A DNA stretch of 64,000 nt from Burkholderiales bacterium (GTDB taxonomy: Bacteria; Pseudomonadota; Gammaproteobacteria; Burkholderiales; Burkholderiaceae_E), in NCBI GenBank assembly GCA_026399875.1, contig JAPLQF010000008.1, positions 56,148 through 120,147 of the forward strand, given 5' to 3'. Made by a program: the position numbers and the translations under genes. The notes under the pieces are model-generated. The model was given only the letters and a program-made list of their open reading frames with translations, was not told the DNA's origin and did no database searches. Positions 8,156-17,679 of the stretch are shown in pieces; within the stretch, counting starts at the first letter, position 1; each line of letters opens with the position of its first letter.

Positions 8156-9201
8156 GTCGCGTGCGCCGTCGACACACCGGATGCCGCCGCATCCGACAGC
8201 GGATGCAGACAGGCATAGCGACGACGGCCCTCGATCACGATCGGCGGAACACTCAGCTGGCAGTCGGGTTGGACATGCCGGCAACGATCGGCAAAGGCAC
8301 AGCCCGGCGGCAGCGCCGCCAGATCGGGGGGCCTGCCGCCGATCGCTTCCAGCCGCTGGCCTCCGGACGCATCGGCCAACGGCCGGGCCCGCAGCAGCGC
8401 CTCGCCATAGGGCATGCGGCGCGAAGCAAAGAATTCATCGACCGGCGCCTGCTCGACGATCCGCCCGGCATACATCACCGCCACCTCGTCAGCCACACCG
8501 CTCACCGCCGCCAGGTCATGGCTGATGAAGATCATCGCCATGCCGGTCTCGCGCTGGCGCCGCTTGAGCAGCACCAGGATCTGCATCTGGATGGTGACAT
8601 CGAGCGCGGTGGTCGGTTCATCGGCAATCAGGATCTTCGGACTGCAGGCCAGCGCCATCGCAATCATCACGCGCTGTCGCATGCCGCCCGACAACTGATG
8701 CGGATACTCGCCCAGCCGCTGTCGCGGCGCCGAGATGCCGACTGCCTCGAGCAGCTCGATGGTGCGGGCCTCACGCGCTGGCCGTGCCAGCCCGAGATGC
8801 TTGCCGAGCACCTCGCCGATCTGGCGGCCGATGGTCAGCACCGGATTGAGCGAAGACATCGGGTCCTGGAAGATCATCGCGATCTCGCGCCCGCGGACTT
8901 GCCGCAGCTCGTCCTCAGTCATCGACGACAAGGCCTGGCCATCAAAGCGGATCTCGCCAGTCTGCGTCGTGGTCGACGCCGGCAACAGCCGCAGGATCGA
9001 CCTCGACAGCACGCTCTTGCCCGAACCCGACTCGCCGACGATCGCCAGCGTGCGCCCGGCCCGCAGATCGAAGCCGACACCATTGACCGCGCATACCGAG
9101 CCCCGCGGGCTGGCAAAGCGCACCGACAGATCGCGCACACTCAGCAGCGGCGCCGCGTCGATCTCCGCCGCCTGCGAATCCGGGCGAACAGGCTCACTCA
9201 T
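8152..9201 (-). CDS. Peptide/nickel-type ABC importer, ATP-binding subunit (DppD/OppD-like)
   Basis: This 349-residue ATPase pairs with the following DppF-like subunit as a heterodimeric motor. Visible motifs are Walker A (GESGSGKSV), the Q-loop ([11 protein letters not shown]), the signature [15 protein letters not shown], Walker B ([12 protein letters not shown]) and the switch His (ISHDLAAV). The C-terminal oligopeptide-transporter domain contains [16 protein letters not shown] 20-residue polar leader precedes the first strand. The 66-base gap before it consists of tandem 14-bp repeats, which cover the place where a ribosome-binding site would be expected. Confidence 0.9.
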   Translation of the reverse strand: MSEPVRPDSQAAEIDAAPLLSVRDLSVRFASPRGSVCAVNGVGFDLRAGRTLAIVGESGSGKSVLSRSILRLLPASTTTQTGEIRFDGQALSSMTEDELRQVRGREIAMIFQDPMSSLNPVLTIGRQIGEVLGKHLGLARPAREARTIELLEAVGISAPRQRLGEYPHQLSGGMRQRVMIAMALACSPKILIADEPTTALDVTIQMQILVLLKRRQRETGMAMIFISHDLAAVSGVADEVAVMYAGRIVEQAPVDEFFASRRMPYGEALLRARPLADASGGQRLEAIGGRPPDLAALPPGCAFADRCRHVQPDCQLSVPPIVIEGRRRYACLHPLSDAAASGVSTAHAT

Positions 9202-9256
9202 AGCGCCTCACTCATATCGCTTCACTGATATCGCTTCACTGAGCACGCCTCATTGA
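9201..9256. repeat. Tandem 14-bp repeat array in the gap between two importer genes
   Basis: Two identical 14-bp units, TATCGCTTCACTGA (9215-9228 and 9229-9242), are preceded by a unit with three mismatches (9201-9214) and followed by a more diverged one (9243-9256). The array fills the gap between the permease stop and the DppD-like start. Copy-number change here would alter spacing of the ribosome-binding region. Confidence 0.7.
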
Positions 9257-9267
9257 TCGCACCTGAA

Positions 9268-10131
9268 TCACAGCGTTTGCGCCTTGATGTCGAAGAGGCG
9301 CCGCACCGACTCGCCGATCCAGTTGATCGACAGCACCGTCAGAAACATCCAGATCGCCGGGATGAAGACCGCCAGCGGCGCTTCCACCAGACTCGAACGC
9401 TCGGAGGCGATCATGCCGCCCCAGCTCGGCTGCGGCGGTCGGACCGACAGGCCCAGAAAACCGAGCGCTGCCTCGGCCAGAATGGCCACGCCCAGCATCA
9501 CCACCGCATACGACAGCAGCGCCGGCATCAGGTTGGGCAGCACTTCACGCATCAGGATGCGAGGCACGCTGGCGCCGATCAGGCGCGCGGCCAGCACGAA
9601 TTCACGATCGCGCAGGCTCAGGGTATTGGCCCGGGCGATCCGGGCGAAGGCCGGCACGAAGATCACGCCGATGGCACCGGTGACATTGCCCACACTCGGT
9701 CCCAGGCTCGAGACCAGCGCGATCGCCAGGATGATGCCCGGAAAGCAGAGCATGACGGTCATCACGCCCATGATCAGCCGGTCGGTCATCGATCCGAAAA
9801 ACCCGGCCACAAGGCCCAGCGCGCCGCCAATGGCCAGACCGATCGCCACGCTGCCGATCGCCACCACCATCGACACCTTGCCGCCCCAGATCAGGCGCGA
9901 CAAGGTATCGCGTCCGAGCGAGTCGGTGCCAAGCCAATGCGCGGCGCCCGGCGGCTCGAGGGTGGCCAGCAGATCAGCCTCTTCCGGACTGACCAGGCCC
10001 AGCCAGGGCGCGAATACCGCCAGTGCGAGCAGCACAAGCAGCCAGGCCGCTGCCAGCAGCAGACCCGGCTCGCGCCACTTGGGCGCCCCAGGCTTTGCCG
10101 GCGCAGAAACCGTCGCCATCGTCTCAGCCAC
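9268..10131 (-). CDS. Peptide/nickel-type ABC importer, permease subunit (DppC-like)
   Basis: The 287-residue inner-membrane protein has a polar N-terminus, a first helix near residues 26-46, a periplasmic loop with the family element HWLGTDSLGRDTLSRLIWGGKVS, and a block of helices holding the EAA loop that contacts the ATPases (about residues 175-195: REFVLAARLIGASVPRILMRE). Such permeases pair with a DppB-type partner to form the channel. The assigned GTG start overlaps the end of the DppB-like gene by eight bases; an ATG four codons later is equally possible. Confidence 0.9.
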   Translation of the reverse strand: MAETMATVSAPAKPGAPKWREPGLLLAAAWLLVLLALAVFAPWLGLVSPEEADLLATLEPPGAAHWLGTDSLGRDTLSRLIWGGKVSMVVAIGSVAIGLAIGGALGLVAGFFGSMTDRLIMGVMTVMLCFPGIILAIALVSSLGPSVGNVTGAIGVIFVPAFARIARANTLSLRDREFVLAARLIGASVPRILMREVLPNLMPALLSYAVVMLGVAILAEAALGFLGLSVRPPQPSWGGMIASERSSLVEAPLAVFIPAIWMFLTVLSINWIGESVRRLFDIKAQTL

Positions 10132-11086
10132 TGATTCGCACCCTCGGATCGATCAACGCATACATCAGATCCACCAGCAGGTTGATCAGCACGAAACCGG
10201 TGGCAATCACCAGCACCACGCCCTGGATCACAAACTGGTCATGCTGATAGACCGCATTGACCAGCATCTGACCGATGCCTGGCAGGGCAAAGAGCGTCTC
10301 GATGATCACCGCGCCGCCCACCAGCCGACCGAGATTGATGCCGACCACGGTCACCAGCGACAGCGACGACGGCCGCAGCGCATGGCCCAGCAGAATCTCG
10401 CGCACACTCAGGCCTTTGGCACGCGCCACCAGAATGTAGTCCTGCTGCAGCGTGCTGATCATGTCGGCGCGAAGCAGCCGCATATAGACCGGAAACTCGG
10501 CAAGCGCCAGCGTCATCGCCGGCAGCGCCAGACTGTGCAGATTGGCGCCCAGCCCGTCGGAAAGGCTCTTGAAACCCGACGCCGGAAACCAGCCGAGCAG
10601 CACCGACATCAGGTAGATCAGCAGGATGCCCTTGACGAAGGCCGGCATCGACAGCAGGCCGATCGAGACGGTGGCCAGCGCCGAATCGACCTTCGTGCGG
10701 CTTCGATAGGCGGCCAGGATTCCGGCCGGCACCGCAAAGGCCAGCGCAATCAGCTGCGTGAGCAGGATCAGCTCGAGCGTGACCGGCAGGCGATCGCCGA
10801 TCATCGTCGCGATGTTCTCGCGGGTGCGATAGGACTTGCCGAGATCACCGCGCAGCGCGTGGCTCAGCCAATCGACATAGCGCACGACGACATTGCGGTC
10901 CAGGCCCAGCTCGGTCCGCAGCGACGCGATGTCGGCAGGGGTGGCGTTGTCGCCAAGGATCGCCACCGCCGCATCACCCGGCAGCACATTGGTGATGATG
11001 AAGGTCAGGGCGGTGGCTGCCAGCAGGATCACCAGCAGCGTCAGCACCTGAACCTGCAGTCTGCGCAGGAAGGCCGAATTCAGCAC
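10124..11086 (-). CDS. Peptide/nickel-type ABC importer, permease subunit (DppB-like)
   Basis: A 320-residue permease with about six membrane helices. The N-terminal helix is LTLLVILLAATALTFIITNV, followed by a periplasmic segment with the DppB element LGLDRNVVVRYVDWL and GDLGKSYRT. The EAA loop reads YILVARAKGLSVREILLGH (about residues 216-234). The family C-terminus (VIETLFALPGIGQMLVNAV) is intact. The start codon is GTG without a strong ribosome-binding site. It sits 82 bases downstream of the solute-binding protein gene, the usual order for such operons. Confidence 0.9.
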   Translation of the reverse strand: MLNSAFLRRLQVQVLTLLVILLAATALTFIITNVLPGDAAVAILGDNATPADIASLRTELGLDRNVVVRYVDWLSHALRGDLGKSYRTRENIATMIGDRLPVTLELILLTQLIALAFAVPAGILAAYRSRTKVDSALATVSIGLLSMPAFVKGILLIYLMSVLLGWFPASGFKSLSDGLGANLHSLALPAMTLALAEFPVYMRLLRADMISTLQQDYILVARAKGLSVREILLGHALRPSSLSLVTVVGINLGRLVGGAVIIETLFALPGIGQMLVNAVYQHDQFVIQGVVLVIATGFVLINLLVDLMYALIDPRVRISG

Positions 11087-11168
11087 GCGCTCGACCTGAC
11101 GACAGTCCTGAGCGGCAAACCCTCAAAACCGACAGGGCGCGCCGACCGCGCCAGACTGCCGGTGCGCA

Positions 11169-12704
11169 TCACCGCGCCTTCCAGACGTCGGCCGGCCGGA
11201 TGATGCCGTCAGCAATGGGGGCCAGCCCCTTGACCGCCGGATTGGCCAGGCTGATGTTGTTGAAGTAGGCGAGAAACAGATAGGGCAGATCGCGGGCCAG
11301 CAGATTGTTGACCTGACGATAGATGCCCAGGCGCTGCGCCGGGTCGGTGGTGGCACGCCCTGCATCAAGCAGCTTGTCCATCTCGGGGTTGCTGTAACCG
11401 GTGCGATTGGCGGTGCCCTTCGAATGGAAAAAGATATAGACATTTCGGTCGGGATCGATGCCGCCCTGCCAGCGATAGCCCATCACCTGATACTCGCGAA
11501 GCCCAGCGGTGCGCACCAGCTGAACCGAGTCATAAGGCACGATCTCGGACTCGACGCCAACTTTTTTCCACATCTGCTGGATGGCCTGCGCGGCCAGCAA
11601 CGACAAGGGAGCATTGCTCGAGGAAAACTTCAGTTTCACCGGCTTACCATACTGCGCAAGCAACTGCTTCGCCTTGGCCGGATCGTATTTCGGATAACCC
11701 TCGACCTGCTCATGCGGAGCCAGACCACTGCCGAAGGGCGTGGTCGCCACCTTGGCCAGACCCTTGTTGACCACCTTGTTGAGGGTGTCGCGGTCAATGG
11801 CATGGGCCAGCGCCTGACGCACCCGCAGGTCCGAGACATCCGGCTGCGACAGGTTGATCATCACGAAGGTTGAGCCGAGGCTGCCTGCATCGAGCACGGT
11901 CAGCTTCTTGGCGCCGCGAGCCTCGATCACATCCTTGGCGGGCGCATTCATCACGATATCGAGATCGCCCGCCTTCAGGCTGGCCATGCGGGTCTCGGTA
12001 TCGGGCATGGCACGCAGCACCACCTCTTCGAGATGGACCGGCCCTTTCCAGTATTGGGTGTTGCGGGTAAACACGATGTGCGAACCGCGCCGCCATTCCT
12101 TGAAGACGAAGGGGCCGGTGCCGACCGGATTGGCCAAGTAGTTTTCGCCGAATTTCTTCACCGCGGTAGGCGAGACGACCATGCCCGAGACATCGGCCAG
12201 CACCGCCGGAAACTGCGCCGAAGGCGCTTTCATGGTGATCGTGACCTCGAGCGGCCCGGTCGCTTCAATTTTTGCGATGCCGGCAAGATCAGCCGCCCAT
12301 CGATAGCGCAGCTTGGGATCCATCAGCCGGTTGAAGTGCGCCACGACCGCCGCGGCATCGCAGGGCGTGTCGTCATGAAACATCACGCCCGGGCGCAGCG
12401 TCAGCTTGAACCAGGTGGCATCCGGCGCCGACTCGAATCGCACAGCAAGCTTAGGCACCAGCTTGCCCTTCTCGTCGATGTCGAGCAGCGTGTCATAGAC
12501 GGTGAAGCCGGCCTGCTTTTCATTGAACGAGGCAAAGACCAGCGGATCGAGGCCGGGCAGATCGTTTTCGAGTCCGATGCTCAGCGAGCCGCCGCGCATC
12601 GGGTTTTGGGCGATCGCGCCGGGCGATGTCAGAGCGAAGGCCGCGACGGCACAAAAGGTACTCAGCCAGCGCGCGACTGACGAAAGGGAATTGCTGGGAT
12701 TCAA
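11169..12704 (-). CDS. Peptide/nickel-type ABC importer, periplasmic solute-binding protein (SBP family 5)
   Basis: The 511-residue protein begins with a Sec signal peptide (about residues 1-32, ending around SPGAIAQ) and continues with the family-5 binding-protein fold: RGGSLSIGLENDLPGLDPL, then FKLTLRPGVMFHDDTPCDAAAVV, and the domain-2 element FSSSNAPLSLLAAQAIQQMWKKVGVE. Family members bind peptides, nickel, glutathione or opines, so the ligand cannot be given. The start is TTG, but AGGAG lies seven bases upstream and supports it. It is the first gene of the minus-strand operon SBP-permease-permease-ATPase-ATPase. Confidence 0.9.
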   Translation of the reverse strand: MNPSNSLSSVARWLSTFCAVAAFALTSPGAIAQNPMRGGSLSIGLENDLPGLDPLVFASFNEKQAGFTVYDTLLDIDEKGKLVPKLAVRFESAPDATWFKLTLRPGVMFHDDTPCDAAAVVAHFNRLMDPKLRYRWAADLAGIAKIEATGPLEVTITMKAPSAQFPAVLADVSGMVVSPTAVKKFGENYLANPVGTGPFVFKEWRRGSHIVFTRNTQYWKGPVHLEEVVLRAMPDTETRMASLKAGDLDIVMNAPAKDVIEARGAKKLTVLDAGSLGSTFVMINLSQPDVSDLRVRQALAHAIDRDTLNKVVNKGLAKVATTPFGSGLAPHEQVEGYPKYDPAKAKQLLAQYGKPVKLKFSSSNAPLSLLAAQAIQQMWKKVGVESEIVPYDSVQLVRTAGLREYQVMGYRWQGGIDPDRNVYIFFHSKGTANRTGYSNPEMDKLLDAGRATTDPAQRLGIYRQVNNLLARDLPYLFLAYFNNISLANPAVKGLAPIADGIIRPADVWKAR

Positions 12705-12845
12705 GACCTGCTCCTGAGAGATTTTATGGGATCGTCCGGACTAAGGTGGGTGATCCTTATCGGCCATCCTTTTGTATCGCCCCGAAGGGTCGTAGAGAAG
12801 CCACGACGTGTCAAGGTCTCAAGCGATCTGAGCCCCGTTGAAACC

Positions 12846-14000
12846 TCAGGGTTTCATGCTGAGCATCTGCCGATAGGCATTGATGACCAGCGCCTCGTCG
12901 AATTCGGCGACGATGCGCTCACGGGCCTGAGCGCCCATCGCGATGCGCTGATCGTCGGGCATCCTCAGAATCGCCATCATCGACTCGGCCAGCGCATTGG
13001 CATCGCGCGGTGCAACCAGCAGTCCGGTCACGCCATCGACGATCACATCCCGGCAGCCGGCGACATCGGTGGCAATCGAGGGTTTACCCATCGCGCCAGC
13101 CTCCAGAAGACTGTGCGGCAGACACTCCCCGGTTGCCGGCAGCACCACACAGTCGGCCTGCGCATAAAGCCTCACCTTATCGGTGAAATCAGGCGGACAT
13201 TCGATGATTCCTTCGCGCTGCCATTGCGCAAGGGTTGCCGCTGATACAGCGTCAGGATGCACTGCTGACTGTGCACCGGCGACGACGAAACGCACCTTGG
13301 GGCACACCGCCCGCACGATGCGGGCGGCCTTCACGAATTCGTCCAGCCCATGGCCAGACGTTGGGCTCGCCGCCATCAGAAAACAGGGCTGATGCGGCGC
13401 CTCGCGCGGCACCGGCGTGAATCGGTCGACATCAACGCTGAGCGCCGGCAGCTGGCAGGCGCGATAGGACTTGACCAGCCGATCACGAATGAAGGTCTGC
13501 TGATCCTCACGGTGCTGAAAGAAGACCATCGTCGGCCATCCGAAGACCATCCGGCTCACTGCGCGCAAGACACGCGGTCGCTGGCGATCGCGCAGCATTT
13601 CGCCGTCGCGCGCCGAAACATTGGCGATCACCGGCAGCATCAGGCTGCGAGCAGCAAGCGCCGCATAGGCATTGACCGACGGCGTCCAGCTCAGGACCAC
13701 TTTCGGACGCAGCCTGCGCAGGGTGCGGGTAAACGCGACATAGGTTGCGAATCGCGAAAACAGGTTGCGACGCGAACCGGCCACGCTCATGGGTCGATGC
13801 TCGACACCGCGCTCGGTCAGTTGCTGAACATCGCTGTCGGGGTGCGAGCAGACCACCACCCGCCAGCCGTCCGAGCGCAGGGCATCAACCAGCCGCAAGC
13901 GCGAGCCAAGGATATCGGCGGTGTTTGCGGCCATCAGACACACCACGCCGCGCCAGGCAACAGGCGAAACATCGGTTGATAGACCGCTGACTCGAAACAT
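12846..14000 (-). CDS. Glycosyltransferase family 4
   Basis: The protein (384 residues from the ATG at 14000) has the two-domain GT-B layout of family 4. The N-terminal acceptor domain includes CLMAANTADILGSRLRLVDAL, and the C-terminal nucleotide-sugar domain has ADCVVLPATGECLPHSLLEAGAMGKPSIATDVAGCRDVI, with the expected E-x7-E element (E of GECLPHSLLE), followed by DGVTGLLV. Family members add a sugar to a lipid-linked or polysaccharide acceptor at the inner membrane. A GTG 20 codons upstream (14060) could be the start, but neither candidate has a good ribosome-binding site. No other polysaccharide genes are adjacent. Confidence 0.8.
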   Translation of the reverse strand: MFRVSGLSTDVSPVAWRGVVCLMAANTADILGSRLRLVDALRSDGWRVVVCSHPDSDVQQLTERGVEHRPMSVAGSRRNLFSRFATYVAFTRTLRRLRPKVVLSWTPSVNAYAALAARSLMLPVIANVSARDGEMLRDRQRPRVLRAVSRMVFGWPTMVFFQHREDQQTFIRDRLVKSYRACQLPALSVDVDRFTPVPREAPHQPCFLMAASPTSGHGLDEFVKAARIVRAVCPKVRFVVAGAQSAVHPDAVSAATLAQWQREGIIECPPDFTDKVRLYAQADCVVLPATGECLPHSLLEAGAMGKPSIATDVAGCRDVIVDGVTGLLVAPRDANALAESMMAILRMPDDQRIAMGAQARERIVAEFDEALVINAYRQMLSMKP

Positions 14001-14232
14001 GTTCGGGACTCGATGGTCGGAAAGAAAACACGCGCAGGCAGACAACGCACCGATCCTCACCCAAAAGAATGGCTGCGTACAGGATGGATGTCACACCAGC
14101 CATGTTTGTATTCCCAATCGACCCTCAATCCATTCAAGCGCTTGCGAATATCGGCACACTTTTGACCGGGCGCCGGTTTCAGCGTGGCACCATGCCTTCT
14201 TTGGCACTGCTCAACCCAACAAGGAGTACGCA

Positions 14233-14469
14233 ATGAAAGCTCACGTCGCTCAGACCACCCCCTACTCCGTCGCTGTCGAGGCCGGCAAATCCTATTACTG
14301 GTGCGCGTGCGGCCTGAGCAAATCGCAGCCGTTTTGCGATGGCTCCCACAAGGGCAGCGACTTCACCCCGGTGAAGTACGAAGCCAAGGCAAACTCGACG
14401 GTGTATTTCTGCGGCTGCAAGCAAAGCAAGAACGGCGCGCTTTGCGACGGATCGCACAAGTCGCTCTGA
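14233..14469 (+). CDS. CDGSH iron-sulfur domain protein
   Basis: The 78-residue protein contains two CDGSH motifs: WCACGLSKSQPFCDGSH (about residues 23-39) and FCGCKQSKNGALCDGSH (about residues 59-75). Each provides three Cys and one His, the ligand set of a [2Fe-2S] cluster in the mitoNEET class. Two tandem motifs are usual in small bacterial members and suggest one cluster per motif. The start has an excellent ribosome-binding site, AAGGAG, six bases before ATG. It stands alone; the role of bacterial members (redox or cluster transfer) is not settled. Confidence 0.9.
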   Translation: MKAHVAQTTPYSVAVEAGKSYYWCACGLSKSQPFCDGSHKGSDFTPVKYEAKANSTVYFCGCKQSKNGALCDGSHKSL

Positions 14470-14551
14470 GGTTTCGGGGCTGCGCGGTTTTGAACGCCCC
14501 CGGAAGCTTCGCTCGTCGCGAAACGCGAAAGCGGTTCAATATCCGCGAGGT

Positions 14552-14992
14552 CTATTCTGGATCAGCATTGGCAAAGTACTGTTCGACCAGCGTCGTCGTC
14601 CAGGTTGCTACACCAGTGCCGAAGAAGTCTCGGTCCTCGGTCCAGATGGGGCAGTTCAGCAGCAATGCGCAAGCCATGATGGGCCAGTCGTCGGGATCGC
14701 GCTGGCCAACACGAGCCAGGGCCGCGTGTTTCATGACCTGGTATTCGGCGTGATCGACAACCTGCACCACCCCTTGCAGCGCAGCCAGCGTATCGAGCGC
14801 TCCTTGCAGGCCCAGCGCTTCTCCGCGCTTACTCAAGATCGCTGGCAAATGCTCGCGTACATCATCGAATGCGACGTCAGGCGTCAGGAAGGTCACCTGC
14901 TGCGCGAAGTCCGACAGCAACCGAGCGACCCGACGGCCGAGCACGACACGCAACAGGATGTTGGCGTCGAGAACGATGGCGCGCGGCGTCAC
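14552..14992 (-). CDS. PIN-domain protein, probable toxin of a second toxin-antitoxin pair
   Basis: The 146-residue protein starts AIVLDANILLRVVLG with the first PIN acidic residue and contains a later acidic cluster, RDPDDWPIMACALLLNCPIWTEDRDFFGTG, that supplies the remaining metal ligands. This pattern resembles PIN_3/VapC-like nucleases. Its start overlaps the antitoxin stop by four bases. The sequence differs clearly from the PIN toxin at 5378-5806, so it is not a recent duplicate. Confidence 0.75.
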   Translation of the reverse strand: MTPRAIVLDANILLRVVLGRRVARLLSDFAQQVTFLTPDVAFDDVREHLPAILSKRGEALGLQGALDTLAALQGVVQVVDHAEYQVMKHAALARVGQRDPDDWPIMACALLLNCPIWTEDRDFFGTGVATWTTTLVEQYFANADPE

Positions 14993-15264
14993 GTCCGCGC
15001 GCGTCGCCGTACTGATTCGCCTTTACGCAACACGTCAAAGTCCCGAACCGCCGCGTCGACATCATCTTCGGACAGCGAGATGATCGCTTGCAGCTTTTCA
15101 GTCGCATCGCGCAGGGCCTGAAGATCGGCCTGTGAAGGGCGAGCAGTCGGGATGAAAAAACCCACAGTCTGACCATGCCGCGTGACCGCCACAGGCTGCT
15201 TTGTGTCGATGAACTCAGCCAAGCCTGCGCGAAACTCGCGAATGCCGACACTCTTGGTTTCCAT
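14989..15264 (-). CDS. Phd/YefM-type antitoxin of the second PIN pair
   Basis: From the ATG at 15264 the protein has 91 residues. GGAGG lies seven bases upstream of this ATG, which decides against a longer upstream reading. VGIREFRAGLAEFIDTKQPVAVTRHGQTVGFFIPT is the Phd-type DNA-binding fold. The C-terminal half, with an acidic stretch (ISLSEDDVDAAVRDFD), is likely to contact the toxin. The downstream PIN gene overlaps its stop, indicating one transcript. Confidence 0.75.
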   Translation of the reverse strand: METKSVGIREFRAGLAEFIDTKQPVAVTRHGQTVGFFIPTARPSQADLQALRDATEKLQAIISLSEDDVDAAVRDFDVLRKGESVRRRART

Positions 15265-15381
15265 TAAGCCCTCCGGACGATGGTCAGCACATGGAGCAGA
15301 CCCACGCCTGAATTGTGAATCATGGTGTACACAATGACAAGGGGCTGCCGCTGCGACGCATTGCACCAAGGATCGATGGAC

Positions 15382-16749
15382 CTACTTCCCGATGCAGAAC
15401 CTGCTGAAAATCACCCCCAGCAGATCATCGGCCAGGAACTTGCCGGTAATACTCCCAAGCTGCTCCTGCGCAAGCCTGAGCTCCTCGGCAAAAAGATCGA
15501 GCTGACCCGCGCCCTGGCGGGCATGGGCGCCTGCCGCATCCAGATGCGCTCGCGCCGCACGCAGTGCGCGCAGGTGCCGTTCGCGCGCAATGAAGGTGTC
15601 TTCGCCACCCCCTTGCCAGCCGGCTAAACGTAACAACTCAGCCCGCAGCAGATCGACGCCCTCACCAGTGCGCGCCGACAGCCACACCGCGCCATCGCTT
15701 GCACGCGCCGGTTCGCCGATCAGATCAAGCTTGTTCCAGACCCGCAAAATCGGCTTGTCTTGTGGCAGTCGCGCCGAGATCTCGGCATCTGTCCCCGCGA
15801 GCAAAGACTCGCCGGCATCCCCTGCCACCCCCAGCTGGACGATCACATCGGCGCGCATCACCTCCTGCCAGGTGCGCTCGATGCCGATGCGCTCGACCTC
15901 ATCGTCGGTCGCCCGCAGCCCTGCGGTATCCACCACCACCAGCGGCACGCCGTCAATCTGCAGGGCCTGCGCAATGCGATCACGCGTGGTGCCTGCCACC
16001 GGCGTCACAATCGCCACCTCATCACCTGCCAGCGCATTGAGCAGGCTCGACTTGCCGACATTCGGTGCACCGGCCAGCACCACATGCAGGCCTTCGCTCA
16101 GCAAGGCTCCCTGGCGCGCATCGATCAGCAGCCTGTCGAGCGACGCCTGAAGGCGCGCAAGCTTGCCGCGCGCATCGGCCTGCTCCAGAAAATCAATCTC
16201 TTCTTCCGGAAAATCGAGGGTGGCTTCGACCAGCATGCGCAGCGTCACCAGCTCCTCGACCACCGCATCGACCGCCCGCGAAAACGCGCCCGCCAATGAT
16301 CTCGCCGCCGAGCGCGCCGCCTGCGCGGTGTTGGCATCGATCAGATCGGCCACCGCTTCGGCCTGCGCCAGATCGAGCTTGTCGTTGAGAAAGGCGCGCT
16401 GCGTGAATTCGCCCGGCTCGGCCAGCCGCACGCCGATCAGCTCGCCCGCCTCGAGCAGGCGCGCCATCAGCATCTGCATCACCACCGGCCCGCCATGGCC
16501 CTGAAGCTCGAGCACATCCTCGCCGGTATAGGAATGCGGGGTCGGAAAATAGATCGCCAGACCGGTGTCGATCACCTGGCCGTCGGCGGCTCGAAAGGGC
16601 AGCAGCGTGGCTTGACGCGCCACAAGCGACCTGCCACAGACCGCCTCGATCAAGACCCGCAGATCGCGGCCCGACACCCGCACCACGCCGATCGCACCCC
16701 GCCCGGGCGCGGTCGCAATCGCAGCAATCGGATCAGTGCTCGATGACAT
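15382..16749 (-). CDS. mnmE: tRNA modification GTPase MnmE (TrmE)
   Basis: The 455-residue protein is complete. MnmE, with MnmG, installs the carboxymethylaminomethyl group on the wobble uridine of several tRNAs. The N-terminal tetrahydrofolate-binding domain starts [20 protein letters not shown]. The GTPase domain inserted in the helical domain has G1 GAPNVGKSS (227-235), the DTAGLR switch element and NKLD (G4). The protein ends FCIGK with the catalytic Cys at 452. Its place beside yidC-rnpA-rpmH is the classical bacterial order, here interrupted by a regulator gene. Confidence 0.97.
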   Translation of the reverse strand: MSSSTDPIAAIATAPGRGAIGVVRVSGRDLRVLIEAVCGRSLVARQATLLPFRAADGQVIDTGLAIYFPTPHSYTGEDVLELQGHGGPVVMQMLMARLLEAGELIGVRLAEPGEFTQRAFLNDKLDLAQAEAVADLIDANTAQAARSAARSLAGAFSRAVDAVVEELVTLRMLVEATLDFPEEEIDFLEQADARGKLARLQASLDRLLIDARQGALLSEGLHVVLAGAPNVGKSSLLNALAGDEVAIVTPVAGTTRDRIAQALQIDGVPLVVVDTAGLRATDDEVERIGIERTWQEVMRADVIVQLGVAGDAGESLLAGTDAEISARLPQDKPILRVWNKLDLIGEPARASDGAVWLSARTGEGVDLLRAELLRLAGWQGGGEDTFIARERHLRALRAARAHLDAAGAHARQGAGQLDLFAEELRLAQEQLGSITGKFLADDLLGVIFSRFCIGK

Positions 16750-16788
16750 GCGCGGCTGTCTGCAATCGGTCCGACGAGCCGCGCCGGC

Positions 16789-17679
16789 TTACCGGAACTC
16801 GCGCACCAACTGCATGAAGCGTCGCTCGAAAGGCAACAGCGGCATGCCGATACGCGAGGCAATTCGGGCGGTTTTCTCGGGAAAGAGTTCACTCGCGTCC
16901 AGACGAACAATGCCCCGATCGCGCTCGACATCCACCGCAATGTCGGCAATCACACCCACACCAAAGCCAAGCTCCACATAGGCCTTGATCACATCCGAGT
17001 CGATGGCTTCAAGCACCACCCTGGGCGTAAGCCCGCCTTTGGCAAAGGCAGCATCGATCCCCCGGCGGCCGGCAAACTCACGGCTGTAGGTGATCAGCGG
17101 CTGATCGGCCAGTTGCGACAGTGAGGGCGCCACCCCGCTGTCGGCCAGCGGATGACCCACCGGCACAATCAGGCAATGGCGCCAGGCATAAGCCGGCCGG
17201 GTATCGAGCGAAGGATGCTCATCGAGTGTCTCGGTGGCCAGACCGAAGGTGGCATCGCCATGCACCACAAACTCGGCCACCTGCTGCGGATTGCCCTGCA
17301 GCAGCTTGAACTGCATCGCCGGAAACTCGGCCCTGAATCGGGCCAGCACGGTGGGCAGCACATAGCGCGCCTGGGTGTGGGTTGCCGCAATCGACAAAGT
17401 GCCCGAATGACCCGCCGCAAACTGCTCGCTGATTTTTCGCAGCGCTGCGGTTTCATCGAGCACCCGCTCGGCCGCCGCCAGAATCTGCTCACCGGCTTCG
17501 GTCAGCTGTGTATAGCGCTTGCCGTGACGCACGAAGAGCTGCACGCCGAGCTCTTCTTCAAGCTCGCGAATCTGCTTTGACAGCGCAGGCTGCGAGGTGA
17601 ACAGCACCTCGGCCGCCGCGGTGAGGTTCAACCCCCGCCGGACGGTTTCACGAAGCGCGCGCAGCTGCTGAAAGTTCAC
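16789..17679 (-). CDS. CysB-like LysR-family transcriptional regulator
   Basis: From a GTG at 17679 the protein has 296 residues and starts MNFQQLRALRETVRRGLNLT, the usual CysB/Cbl-type N-terminus. The winged helix-turn-helix (about residues 15-60) reads AAEVLFTSQPALSKQIRELEEELG. The C-terminal effector domain (about 90-290) contains the conserved THTQARYVLP and GLATE elements of CysB-like regulators, which sense sulfur-starvation inducers such as N-acetylserine. GTG shares bases with the yidC stop (GTGA), suggesting translational coupling to yidC, an unusual site for such a gene. A sulfur-assimilation target is not shown here. Confidence 0.85.
   Translation of the reverse strand: MNFQQLRALRETVRRGLNLTAAAEVLFTSQPALSKQIRELEEELGVQLFVRHGKRYTQLTEAGEQILAAAERVLDETAALRKISEQFAAGHSGTLSIAATHTQARYVLPTVLARFRAEFPAMQFKLLQGNPQQVAEFVVHGDATFGLATETLDEHPSLDTRPAYAWRHCLIVPVGHPLADSGVAPSLSQLADQPLITYSREFAGRRGIDAAFAKGGLTPRVVLEAIDSDVIKAYVELGFGVGVIADIAVDVERDRGIVRLDASELFPEKTARIASRIGMPLLPFERRFMQLVREFR

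Noticed and set aside
9201..9256. CRISPR array
   Set aside because: Units are 14 bp, directly adjacent, with no spacers and no cas genes nearby.
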